DNA of 64,000 nucleotides from Burkholderiales bacterium Ga0074133 (lineage in GTDB: Bacteria; Pseudomonadota; Gammaproteobacteria; Burkholderiales; Burkholderiaceae_C), in contig LNEG01000009.1 in the NCBI GenBank assembly GCA_001464865.1, positions 62,001-126,000 on the forward strand. The letters are read 5' to 3'. A model generated the notes under the pieces. That model was given only the letters and a program-made list of their open reading frames with translations, had not been told where the DNA came from and did no database searches. The translations under genes were made by a program, and so were the position numbers. This document shows, piece after piece, positions 8,893 through 18,500 of this stretch (position 1 is the stretch's first letter; every line of letters begins with the position of its first letter).

Positions 8893-9239
8893 GAGGCCTC
8901 CTCGGCTACTTCGGTCTGGATCTTGTTGCCAGACACGCGATCAGAGGGGTCTACAAGCCTCACTTCGACACGTCCGTTGCGCGGAATGATGTAGGGGCAC
9001 TCGTCGGCCCAGAGGTCAGGTTTGTCCTGAAGGTTGGGCACGCAGCTGTGAAACAGCAACCCGGCGTCGCCTGCAAGCGCGCCAAAAATCTTGTACGAAA
9101 ACACGAAAAACTCCATTGAAAAAACTGGACCATCCCCGGATGCGCCACCCCTGGTGAGGGTGGTCATGCTGCTCGCCGGAGGGTTCTCCGGAAGCAGGCG
9201 ACCGTGCTGATCACTTGGTACAAATGCTCCCATGCGCAA
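8886..9239 (-). CDS. hypothetical protein
   Basis: 117-aa ORF overlapping the start of its downstream neighbour. Confidence 0.4.
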   Translation of the reverse strand: MRMGAFVPSDQHGRLLPENPPASSMTTLTRGGASGDGPVFSMEFFVFSYKIFGALAGDAGLLFHSCVPNLQDKPDLWADECPYIIPRNGRVEVRLVDPSDRVSGNKIQTEVAEEASC

Positions 9240-9349
9240 ATCACCGCCGTGTGACAGTCGGCGTGAGCAAGGGGCGTTTGTTGTGTGAAATTGTTCCCGT
9301 TTTCACGGGATACGTCTTGTGAAATAGAACCAGTCTTCGAGCGTTGTTC

Positions 9350-9580
9350 TCACCCGGTCCTGTTCTTGGGCCGTTTGTAGGCCTTGTGGTGGAGCCTATC
9401 CCACGGCCCACGAAGTCCCTTGGGGCTGGGCTTGATCCGCGGCCGCCCAGGCTGCTCGCGGTGCCGGCTCCAGTTGCGGTCGTTGGTGGCGCCACACCCC
9501 AGATCACCCATCCACCAGTCCAGGCACCAGATGTATCGGTGTTTGCGGCCGAGGATGAGCTTTTGGCGTCTCACATTCAT
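9350..9580 (-). CDS. small hypothetical protein
   Basis: 76-aa ORF MNVRRQKLILGRKHRYIWCLDWWMGDLGCGATNDRNW...; overlaps stop of upstream ORF. Confidence 0.4.
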   Translation of the reverse strand: MNVRRQKLILGRKHRYIWCLDWWMGDLGCGATNDRNWSRHREQPGRPRIKPSPKGLRGPWDRLHHKAYKRPKNRTG

Positions 9581-9804
9581 GGCAGCGGCTTCTTCGGTGT
9601 TGTCGAGATGGGAACCAGCATGGAAGCTTGCACCTTGAGGCCCCGGCGCTTGCTCTCGTCTTCCATGTCAAGTCTGTCGTTTGCCGCCTTCTGGGTCAGG
9701 TGGAAGGCGCCATCCAGGGCTTTCTTGAAGTCAGCCCCGTTGGGGCTCTCGGTCTTGGGCACGATGACCCAGACCTCGGCAGCGTATGCGAGGGCGAGAT
9801 TCAC
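9577..9804 (-). CDS. hypothetical protein
   Basis: Likely GTG start: VNLALAYAAEVWVIVPKTESPNGADFKKALDGAFHLTQKAAND.... Confidence 0.45.
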   Translation of the reverse strand: MNLALAYAAEVWVIVPKTESPNGADFKKALDGAFHLTQKAANDRLDMEDESKRRGLKVQASMLVPISTTPKKPLP

Positions 9805-9995
9805 AGGACACCCCTCGTCCCCGGCTGAGCGGCGAGGGATCCGTCCGCCAGATAGTGATACCCGGCAAAGCGCCGCGCGCCCAAGAATCCATCGGCCCTG
9901 TAGACCCGGTATCCCACCAGGTGCCCGGCGATGCGAATCAGCTTCAGATGGGGTTTCGCGGCCACACGTGGCGCGCACACGCTCTCTGCGGTCAT
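9801..9995 (-). CDS. small hypothetical protein
   Basis: 64-aa ORF, overlaps both neighbours by a few nt. Confidence 0.4.
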   Translation of the reverse strand: MTAESVCAPRVAAKPHLKLIRIAGHLVGYRVYRADGFLGARRFAGYHYLADGSLAAQPGTRGVL

Positions 9996-10423
9996 GTCGA
10001 CACCCCGCGACGTTCGCCGGCGGCCGCAGTGGTCAGTGGACGGCCCAAAAGTTCTGCCGGCACAAGGACGGTTCGCCCGAAGTGGGAGTGAACCAGGCAG
10101 CGCATTGCGGCTTCGAGCTCGTCATGCGAGATCTCCATGAACTGGGGATCGTCGTTCATGTCGTAGATGCATGCCACCCACCAGCCGTCATGCTTTTGAA
10201 CCGTGCTGATTCGGTGGCCGGTTTTCAGGGGGCCACCCACAGCCCAGTTGCCAGTTGGATTGAATGGCTTGTAGCCGAATTCAACCTCCAGCACCGGGTT
10301 CGTGATGTTCGGAACCGTCGTGAGCGCCCGTCCTTTGTGGACGGTCACAGGGATGCTCAAGGTCGTGGCCACAGCCCAGTTCAGGGCGTGTCCAGTCAAC
10401 TCGCGAGAGGCGATGTGGAGCAT
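9992..10423 (-). CDS. NinX/DUF2591-like phage protein
   Basis: MLHIASRELTGHALNWAVATT...EAAMRCLVHSHFGRTVLVPAEL; second copy of this family in the window. Confidence 0.65.
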   Translation of the reverse strand: MLHIASRELTGHALNWAVATTLSIPVTVHKGRALTTVPNITNPVLEVEFGYKPFNPTGNWAVGGPLKTGHRISTVQKHDGWWVACIYDMNDDPQFMEISHDELEAAMRCLVHSHFGRTVLVPAELLGRPLTTAAAGERRGVST

Positions 10424-10455
10424 GGGGCCGGTATGGGCGGGCTTTTGTTGTGAGT

Positions 10456-10935
10456 TCAAGATGCGCTCCTTTCGTTCAGCGAGTAGTTTTTCGACCGGGG
10501 CGCCACAGCCAGGCCCCCTGCAGACCGCACCTCTTCCAACTCGTCCCGCAACCGCTCGCACTCAACCTGCATCCGTGCCAGGCAGGACAGCAGCTCATCG
10601 TGTGGCAGGGCGTCGACAACCGCCACCGTGGACATGACAACCCACCCCTCGGCCAAGCCCCACACGGGGCCGCGCAGGATGCTGGTGACGCGGCGAATGG
10701 TGGAGCGACCTGTTTTGACAGCGGTCTCACCAGGCAGGAGGTCAGCGTGTGGCGCGGCTGTTTCGCACAAGATCAAGAGGTCGCCGCACTGGTAGTCCCT
10801 GTCGTCCAGTCGGATTTCGAATCGCTTGAGACCATCCAGGGTCTCCTGAAAGGGCTGGGGGTCGAGTTTTAGGACCACCGTTCGACCCGTGAGTGCGGGG
10901 TACTGCGTGTTGGAAGCTGTGGCTGGTGTTGGCAT
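10456..10935 (-). CDS. DUF3850 (ASCH-like) protein
   Basis: LKLDPQPFQETLDGLKRFEIRLDDRDYQCGDLLIL...ILRGPVWGLAEGWVVMS. Confidence 0.7.
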   Translation of the reverse strand: MPTPATASNTQYPALTGRTVVLKLDPQPFQETLDGLKRFEIRLDDRDYQCGDLLILCETAAPHADLLPGETAVKTGRSTIRRVTSILRGPVWGLAEGWVVMSTVAVVDALPHDELLSCLARMQVECERLRDELEEVRSAGGLAVAPRSKNYSLNERSAS

Positions 10936-10964
10936 GGTTCAGATCGTGATGACTGTGTGCGTAT

Positions 10965-10993
10965 AAGATATCTGGTAAATGCAGCGACGACAA
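10965..10993 (-). promoter_or_regulatory. promoter, recurrent family: TTGTCG-N17-TATCTT
   Basis: Plus-strand AAGATA 10965-10970, CGACAA 10988-10993, 17-bp spacer. Confidence 0.7.
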
Positions 10994-11073
10994 CAAGCCG
11001 GCCGGATCATCGACCCCTGTCAACACCTGATGAAACGGATATCCTTTGAGCAAGACATCTTCAAAGGACTCAC

Positions 11074-11430
11074 ATGAGCACCAAAACCAGCAACACACCA
11101 GGGGGCACAGAGATGCCCCACAGGTTCCATCCCCTGCTGCGCAGCCTCGAAGCGCTGCGCACAGAGATGTGGGTGAACCGAATGCGCACCGCGGAGATGA
11201 TTTTTCAGAACTTCGACTTTGGTGAAGCCCAGGTCAAAGACTCCAGTGGTTGGACATACGCCAGTGCGTCGGATGAAATTCAACGCACCGTTTTTTTGGA
11301 CATGGGAAGTGACGCCGGCGGCAACGGCATCAGCGAGCGTGTGTCCTTCCGTATTGAATTTGCGGAGGACCAATCCGCCGCTGTGGACGTAAGCGCAATC
11401 GTCCAGCGCACCGGCGCCGCCTTGACCTGA
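11074..11430 (+). CDS. hypothetical protein
   Basis: 118-aa ORF MSTKTSNTPGGTEMPHRFHPLLRSLEALRTEMWVNRMRTAEMIFQNFDFGEAQ.... Confidence 0.5.
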   Translation: MSTKTSNTPGGTEMPHRFHPLLRSLEALRTEMWVNRMRTAEMIFQNFDFGEAQVKDSSGWTYASASDEIQRTVFLDMGSDAGGNGISERVSFRIEFAEDQSAAVDVSAIVQRTGAALT

Positions 11431-11555
11431 TCTCCCCTCACCCAAACAGAAGCGCCTGCCCGCAACTGTCTCAATTCCAGAATTGCTGTCGCTGGGGCAC
11501 AACATCAACGTTCTGTATTCGACGCGTCCCTTACCTGCTTGATAGAGTCAGCCCC

Positions 11556-12401
11556 ATGAAAAACACGCTCAAAGCCATCTCTTCTGTTCTGCTTGCATGC
11601 TCCGTCAATGTCGCCATGGCACAGGAGTTCTATTCCTCTTGGCCGCGAATCGAGCTGGGCAAGATCAAATGGTTCATTGACGAAGAGTCTTTGACGAAGG
11701 TCGGCAACACAGTGTTTTTTGACAGCTTCATGAACACAGACACAAAGGCAACGCTGTCGTACGAAACAGCCACCAGGGTCGGGTTCACCTGCGATGCCAA
11801 CTCGTACGTTCAGATTGTACAGCCGTGGGCACAGGACGAAGGTGAATCCATGCGGGGAGGCCTGAAGTCGAGTCTGGACTTGAATCGATCCATTGAGCTC
11901 AACCCGCAATTTGTGACCATCAAGCGAGCCGAGAAAACCCAGGCCCTCACGAGCCTCCTGGCCACTCTCTGCAAGACAAGAAAGCGGGCTGATCGGGATT
12001 TGATGATGGTCGTTGCCAAGACCACTGAAGAGGTCAGCGTCGCGCGCCTCTCCACCTACCAGCGGATCAATGCCAACCAAGTCGAAGCCTGGGTGGACAA
12101 CGTGAACCTTTCCACGTTTGCCATGTTGACGTTCAGGTCGGGAGAATGGGCTCCCGCTCTCAATGAAGACGGGAGTGCGAAGCGCGAGGCAACCATGGGT
12201 ACCAACCGAAAGACGATCTACAAGCGCAGGTTTGATTGCGAAAGAAACCGTGCAGTTGTCATCTCCTACAACGAATACGACGACAAAGGAAATTCCAAGG
12301 ACTCGTTTGTCCAACCCAATCCGATTCCGGAGTCAAAGTGGCGAGAAGTCATTCCGGGTACCGTGGGTGAAGGCGTGCTCACGATGTTGTGCGCCCTTTG
12401 A
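11556..12401 (+). CDS. secreted hypothetical protein
   Basis: Signal peptide MKNTLKAISSVLLACSVNVAMAQ; rest unrecognised. Confidence 0.7.
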   Translation: MKNTLKAISSVLLACSVNVAMAQEFYSSWPRIELGKIKWFIDEESLTKVGNTVFFDSFMNTDTKATLSYETATRVGFTCDANSYVQIVQPWAQDEGESMRGGLKSSLDLNRSIELNPQFVTIKRAEKTQALTSLLATLCKTRKRADRDLMMVVAKTTEEVSVARLSTYQRINANQVEAWVDNVNLSTFAMLTFRSGEWAPALNEDGSAKREATMGTNRKTIYKRRFDCERNRAVVISYNEYDDKGNSKDSFVQPNPIPESKWREVIPGTVGEGVLTMLCAL

Positions 12402-12440
12402 TTGCATGGTGCCGCGATTCTTTCGCGGCTTGGGATCGAC

Positions 12441-13259
12441 TTAGACGATCGAGTCCATGTGCTCTTGTGCCAGACCAAGCTTCAGGTTGTTGAGCAGCTT
12501 CCAATGCCGTTTGAGGATTGGACGCTCCTCACTCTGCATGATGGGTCCCCACTGATCGAGTTGATCCGCGTAGAGGTGCACCTGGTTCGCTCTGCGTGCA
12601 GCTGAGAACAGGGCGTCGTCCTCTGGCAGCAGCAGGCGCTCAAGTCTCGGGAGCCCCGAGGCCATACCCATGCCGGCGGGGTCGAAGTCGAAGTAGGCCC
12701 ACACCGGCTCTGTGCGCTGTGCAATCAGCTTCATGGCCACATTGGTTTTCAGGACGTTGTCGCCTCGAAAAATGGCCAAGACGTCCTTGCCCTGGAAGTC
12801 GAGCCATCGGTTTCGTTCCAGAAACCGAAAACTCTCCAGGTTCTCCACCACCAGCAGCACATCGGCCTCCACCAAGCTGGCCTGCTCGAGCGTGAGCACC
12901 TGGTAGCCGTGGGTGGCCACCAGGTCACCATCCAGCGAACACCGCCCGTGTGCGGTCTTCACCGCCACCGAGTCGTGGTGGGGCGCCAGTGTCCCGCTTT
13001 TTTCCTGCGTGGGGTTGTTCAGAGACGCTTCGCTGCGGCGCAGCGCCTGGTCGGGGGGTGTCAGCGCAATGTTGCGGTTGGCCAGCAGCAAACGCGCGCG
13101 CGCGGCATCGGACTCTTCGTAGTGGAAGCGAGAACCCGCCCGGCGGCCCAAGCCGTGGTGAACATGAAAAAACTCGGCAGCCTGACTCGCCGACTTCTCG
13201 GCGGCGCTGCGGGAGGCGAGATGGCGCAGGAAAGCGATCTGGGAGTGGTTGAAGCTCAT
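12441..13259 (-). CDS. Toprim-domain nuclease subunit, JetD/MksG-like (DUF7281-like) of Wadjet-type module
   Basis: Toprim motifs LLVVENLESF and VWAYFDFDPAGMGMA; overlaps the upstream MksF-like gene by 4 nt. Confidence 0.7.
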   Translation of the reverse strand: MSFNHSQIAFLRHLASRSAAEKSASQAAEFFHVHHGLGRRAGSRFHYEESDAARARLLLANRNIALTPPDQALRRSEASLNNPTQEKSGTLAPHHDSVAVKTAHGRCSLDGDLVATHGYQVLTLEQASLVEADVLLVVENLESFRFLERNRWLDFQGKDVLAIFRGDNVLKTNVAMKLIAQRTEPVWAYFDFDPAGMGMASGLPRLERLLLPEDDALFSAARRANQVHLYADQLDQWGPIMQSEERPILKRHWKLLNNLKLGLAQEHMDSIV

Positions 13260-14521
13260 GCGTTCGGGTGCCGGCTCAACCGTGCGGCCGCGTCGTTGAA
13301 GTAGTCGTTGTATTCGCCTGGCGCGCGGGGCCTGATGTCCAGGTCGACGGTGAAGCCGGCCGAGGAGATCTGGGAGTAGGCATAGAGCAGCCAGTCTTCA
13401 TCGGATGTGGCCCCGTCCAGGCCGTAGGCCTCTCCCAGTCGCTGGCGCCAGCGCAGCAGGGACAGATCGGCCTCCTCGCTGAGCACAGCGTCGCTGGAGA
13501 TAAAGTCAAGGTAGGCGTCGATGAGGTCATCAATTGGGTACGACGGTGCCTGCACGATGACCTGCTGTGTGCTCAGCACCACTGGTGACTCCACCGGGTC
13601 GGACTTCTTCGCCGGTGTGGCAGCAGGCAAGCGCCTGGCTGCGGCCAGAATGCCAGAGGTCACCATCTCGTCGGTGTCACTGACGTCAATGTTCCAAGCG
13701 GTGGGGAGCCCCATGGGCGGCAACAACCGCACAGCCACCTCGGGTGTGACGTCGACCTCGAAGCCTTCGCTCAGCCGGTTCTTGGAGAGCCAGAGCGACA
13801 CGCGCGCCAGGTTGCGCTGCCTGGATTCGAGCTGGCGAAGGGAGAACAGGTTTTTGGAGACCACCCGCTGGATGTCGGCGATCCGGGCGGCCCAGCCGCG
13901 CAGGCGCGAGAGGATGCGCACGTTGATGAGGCGGTGCACCTCGCGCAGGCTGTCACCCAGGGACTCGTTGTCCATCTCCTGGGCTTTGGCCTCCAGGCTG
14001 GTGATCTGTTGGCCGAATTTCTTGACCTCGCCGTAGTAGAACTGGTTCTCGCGGATCTTGCCGGCCACCGAGTCGACATCGCCGAAGTTGGTTGAGACCT
14101 TGGCGCTGAGCAGCTGCAGGTTCTGGTCCATGTAGAACCCGATCCGGACCACCGCTTCTTCCAGCCGGTTCATGGCTTTTTCCGAGTCGCGGTGCGACCC
14201 TTCACGGCGAAACTCTCGCAGTTCGTCGAACTCCAGGCGCAGCTGGCGGATGGGGCCGTCCAGCCGAGTGAGCTGGCGAAACGCACCGTAGCTCACCACG
14301 TAGTCCCCAATGAACTCACGCAGCAGGGGGTTGAGGTAGTAGGTGTCCTCGTCCACCGGCATCAGCGCACGCATGCTGATGAGCGTCTCCACCCCTTTGT
14401 CCCGCTTGCCCCCGGTGGCCACCGGGCCCCGCATGGCGTCTCCGACCAGGTCGCTGTGATCGGAGAGCGCCTTGAGCAGCCGCTGGATGTGATTGGGCGC
14501 CTGCCCCTGGCCCGGCTTCAT
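13256..14521 (-). CDS. MksF/JetA-like kleisin subunit of Wadjet-type module
   Basis: MKPGQGQAPNHIQRLLKALSDHSDLVGDAMRGPVA...; N-terminal winged-helix-like region followed by helical segments; operon position between the MksE-like and Toprim genes. True start inside the longer ORF 13256..14908. Confidence 0.65.
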   Translation of the reverse strand: MKPGQGQAPNHIQRLLKALSDHSDLVGDAMRGPVATGGKRDKGVETLISMRALMPVDEDTYYLNPLLREFIGDYVVSYGAFRQLTRLDGPIRQLRLEFDELREFRREGSHRDSEKAMNRLEEAVVRIGFYMDQNLQLLSAKVSTNFGDVDSVAGKIRENQFYYGEVKKFGQQITSLEAKAQEMDNESLGDSLREVHRLINVRILSRLRGWAARIADIQRVVSKNLFSLRQLESRQRNLARVSLWLSKNRLSEGFEVDVTPEVAVRLLPPMGLPTAWNIDVSDTDEMVTSGILAAARRLPAATPAKKSDPVESPVVLSTQQVIVQAPSYPIDDLIDAYLDFISSDAVLSEEADLSLLRWRQRLGEAYGLDGATSDEDWLLYAYSQISSAGFTVDLDIRPRAPGEYNDYFNDAAARLSRHPNA

Positions 14522-14525
14522 GGGG

Positions 14526-15212
14526 TCACTCACCGGCGCCCTCCTGGGAGGCGTGGCGAAGCAGGTCCGACTGGCCGGCAGATCCAACGACTCCATCCGC
14601 CTCATCACCAGCTTCACCCAATTCTTCGAGTGGCGCCTCGGAGAGTTCTGGTACGTGCTCGACCAGGTACTGCAACACGGCATGGAGGTGGTCGATCTTG
14701 CCGGTGACTTGATAGATCTCGCTGGCCTCGTTGGAGACGATGAGGTAGCCGTCCGACTTGAGCTTCTCCAGAAGCCGGCGCAGCAGGTCGTGGTTGGACC
14801 ACCGGGAGTCGGCACCCGTACGCAGCTCTCGAAGCTGGGCGACCAGTGTGGAGTCCTCGTTGACCCGCATGACGATCTCGGCGAGCTGAACGAACTCACC
14901 AGGCACACCGCGGAACCCGTCCTTCGCCAGCCGCACCAGGTTCAGCATCTGCGTGAGCAGGCCGTAGCTGTCGCGAAAGCGGATCAGGTCCGAGCGCACC
15001 TTGTTGACGTCCTCCACACGGTGCACCTGCAGCGGCGCCACGTAGAAAGCCCCGTCATCGCCCAGGCGTGCCAGGCGCCGGTCCAAACTGGAGAGCCATG
15101 TGTCCACCTGGTCGTGCACGCCGGCCGAGGTGAGGTCTTCATACGCTTCAGGGAAGGCGAACTGGCAGATGAAGTGCCCGCCGAGCAGGTGGTGCAGCGT
15201 TTCAGGCTTCAT
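14526..15212 (-). CDS. MksE/JetB-like subunit of Wadjet-type module
   Basis: MKPETLHHLLGGHFICQFAFPEAYEDLTS...RRLLEKLKSDGYLIVSNEASEIYQVTGKIDHLHAVLQYL; winged-helix-like, adjacent to SMC and MksF-like genes. Confidence 0.6.
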   Translation of the reverse strand: MKPETLHHLLGGHFICQFAFPEAYEDLTSAGVHDQVDTWLSSLDRRLARLGDDGAFYVAPLQVHRVEDVNKVRSDLIRFRDSYGLLTQMLNLVRLAKDGFRGVPGEFVQLAEIVMRVNEDSTLVAQLRELRTGADSRWSNHDLLRRLLEKLKSDGYLIVSNEASEIYQVTGKIDHLHAVLQYLVEHVPELSEAPLEELGEAGDEADGVVGSAGQSDLLRHASQEGAGE

Positions 15213-15561
15213 GGCCAGCTCCTTCGTTGGTCAGTGGAGCCCTCGTTCGGCGCCGCTGCGCCGGAGCGAAAAGCCCGATCGATCCCCGGTCGCGAAACAC
15301 GTAACACTTCTGGAAATGACGGAAGTCCGCCGGCGTGAGCTTGGGCGATGCTGTCACAGGGTCGATGCGGTTTTCTCGCAAGGTGTCCATGAGGCCCTTG
15401 AAGTTGCCGCTGTCGAACTTGAGCACCTCATCACTCGTCCACGGGATGAAGAGGTCAGCGTCCTTACGGATCATGTTGAGCATCCCCACCAACAAGGTGA
15501 TGAGCACGATGCTCCAGGTCGGCCTCACGGCTGAAGTGACGCGTTTCCCCGTTGATCTCAA
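15202..15561 (-). pseudogene. C-terminal fragment of the upstream SMC (JetC/MksB-like) in a shifted frame
   Basis: Frame contains SIVLITLLVGMLNMIRKDADLFIPWTSDEVLKFDSGNFKGLMDTLRENRIDPVTASPKLTPADFRHF, a Walker-B/D-loop-like SMC C-terminus missing from ORF 15464..18883. Homologous sequence probably begins near 15516. Confidence 0.6.
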
Positions 15562-18500
15562 CGCTGCCCCGCAGCACCACGTGCGATGCCAGGTCGAGCT
15601 CGACCGTGGAGTCAGAGCGCAGCAGCGCCAGGAACTTGGTCAGCGCGCCGGCCGTGCGCGCGTCCGGCAGTTTGTCTCCGTCACCGATCCGAATCTTGGC
15701 CTCGTGCTCGCGGCCCACGCGCTCGATCTCGTTGACCTCCTTCATCAGGTCCAGGTCCGAGAAGTTGGAGACGATGGCCACCTTGAAGTCGTGGATGCGC
15801 TTGAAGTGAGCCACACTCAGGCCCCGCTGGAACTCGTTGTTGAATCGCTTGATCTCCGCCTCGAATCGGGTGATGGTGCTGCGGAACTGCTGAACCTGCT
15901 GCAGGATGACCGAAGCTTCGTTGATGACGTTGGGCAGCACCTGGCGGCCCAGCTCCTTGTGCAGCAGGCAGATCTCCTCGGCCGCGCGGATCCGGCTGGC
16001 ACCCTCGGCGAGGGCCGCGAGGTGGGTCTGGATGAACTCAGCAACCGCACTGGTGCTGCCGGTGAGGGCGTCACGAACGTGCAGATACCGCCGGCTCACC
16101 TTCTCCTGGCAGTTCTCAAGCAGGGTTTGAGCCCGGTGAAGGTCGGCCTTGATGTCCTCCACGCTTTGCTCAGGGTCCACCTGGCGGGTGCTGAATTCGG
16201 GCAGCCCCAGTGAACTCAGCAGCTCAGCGAGCTCCTGAACCTCTTGGCCCAGTTGCTTGGAGAACTTCTCCAGGCGATCGACTTCGGCGGTGAATTCATC
16301 CTGTTTTCGCCTGACTTCAGCGTTATGGGTGCTGAGTTCATTGTTGGCGCGGTCGTTTTCGTTGAAAGCAAGACGACGCCGCTCGATGAGGCTGGCCAGA
16401 ATTTGATCGCCGCCTTCACCCAACCAGGCGCGCCAGAGGTCGACCGTGGGACGGCGATTCTCAGCAGTCACCATCTCCTGGTACAGGTCGTGTACCCGCT
16501 TGTTCAGCTCCCTGAGGCGGTCGGGATCGACGCCGGCGCGCCGCTGGTCCGCTTCCATTTCCTGGCGAAGACGGGTCACTTCGACCTGCCCAGCGGCCAC
16601 CGCGGCCACGGCCGCCTTTTCGATGTCGGCAAGCTCCTCGTTCAGCTTTCGGTCGTTCTCACCCAGGGCGGCTCGCAGGCCTTGTCGCAGGGTGCTCAGA
16701 GCCGCCCGATGGGCTGTTTGCAGGTTGTTTAACTGGGTCGAAAGCTCGCCGGACTCCCGCTCGAGGGCATCAAGCTGCCTCTGGCCATCAGCCTTGAGCG
16801 CCTTGATTTCGAGATCGCAGGTCGACAGAGCAGCCGCCAAGGCGTGTTTGCGGGCTTCCAGTTTTGAGTCCGCCGCTCTCGCTTCTGCCTGGGCATTCGT
16901 ATTCGCCTCGGCAAGCGCTTGCGCAGATTTCCCGGCGCTCGACATCGCCACCTGGGCGGCTTCAGACTTCTCACGTGCAGCCGCCACTGTGTTCTGAGCC
17001 TGGATCAGGGCATCACGCAGCAACTGGTCATCGGTCCAGGCGGCCGTCTCGAGGCCCTGGGTGTTCAGTCGCCACCCGTAGGCGGTGTCATTGGCGTCGT
17101 CTGCGATGTAGGTCGCAGCGAGATCGCTTCGGCCCAGCAGCGTGGGGTCAATGATCTTGGCCAGAGTCGACTTCCACTCGAGGTTCGGGCTCTCGCGCAG
17201 TGCGCTCAAGAGGCTACCGTCGGCAGGGGTGAGCATCGCTTGCGCGGCTGCCAGCGCGCGCTCGCATTCCACGACCTTGTCCGCCGCCTTGGCGGCCGCA
17301 GCTTCGGCTTCGGCAAATGCGCTGGTGGCCACCTGGCCCTTCAGCGCCGCTTCGCCGGCTTTGAAAACCGCGGTGGACTTGTCGTCCTGAGCGCCGGAGA
17401 CAGCCTTCCGCGCCAGATCCAGGGCTTGCTGACTTGCTGCACTGGCCTGAGCTGACGCGATCTGCGCCCGCAGATTGGCCTTGGATTCGATGGCCTCCGT
17501 CAGCCTGGGGCTGATTTCATCGCTCTTGCTGTTGAATTCATTTTCGGCTTCAAGAACCCGTTGATCGTGGACCTGATTCAGCCGCGCGGCCTCAGCAGTG
17601 CTGCGCGAGCGGGCGTCTTCTTTGCCCGCGCGCAGATCTGCTGCCGCATTGGTGGCCACGAGCTCCGCGTTGTGAATGAGGGTGGCGTACCTGGCGCTGA
17701 TCTCACCGGCCTGACCGCTGACGATCTCGATCTGTGCCTTCGCTGCCGCATGGTCGTTTTGAAGCTGCGGGATTTTCTCGACGGCAGCGCTCCATGCCTG
17801 CACCTCGTGCAAGGACAGGGAGGCTCGGCGTGCCTCTTCGTTGGTGATGGCAAGGTTGGAATCTCGAAGCAGCCGACCTGCAGTCGTGGCAGCCTCACCC
17901 AACTGCTGAGTCCGCAGATTGGCTGTGTTCTCGTGGTCAGAGCGCTCAGACTGCTTCCTGCTCAGCTGCCTGTTGCTCTCGGTGAGCCGATCCCGTCGCA
18001 GGAGCAGCGCCGGCGCAATGGCTTGGCGCGCGGCCCTGAGATCCGCCTCGGCTTGCGTGTGCTCCCGGCCGGCATTTCTCAGCAGCTCAACTTCATCGGC
18101 CATGCCGAAAGCCATCTCGAGCGCTTGCCGATCCCGAAGCCAGCGCTGGATCTGCTCCTTGCTCTGGCGCAGTGTTACGCGATGGCGACTGGGTGAGTCG
18201 CCATGAGAGCTCAGCCGCTCCTGGACAATCGTGATGGCCAGCCGCACGAAATCCTTGAAGTCAACCTTCTCCTTGGCCACCGCGGCGATCAGCCTGTCCA
18301 GGTTAGTCAATCGCGAGCCGAATCCGTAGACCGTGCTCAAGATTCGCAGCTTCTTCGCATCCTGCGTGCGCGCCTCATGTCCCAGGATGACGGCTCGGTA
18401 GTCGGCGATGTCGAGCAGTTGGGAGACTTGCACACCCATGTCTTCGAACGCCTGAGCCATCTGCCTGTCGTCGCAGAAGGTGTTTTCGCCGCCTTCATTC

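Noticed and set aside
15464-15561. Programmed ribosomal frameshift in the SMC gene
   Set aside because: No convincing slippery heptamer or downstream structure recognised; an indel or deletion is the simpler explanation, so reported as a frameshift only.
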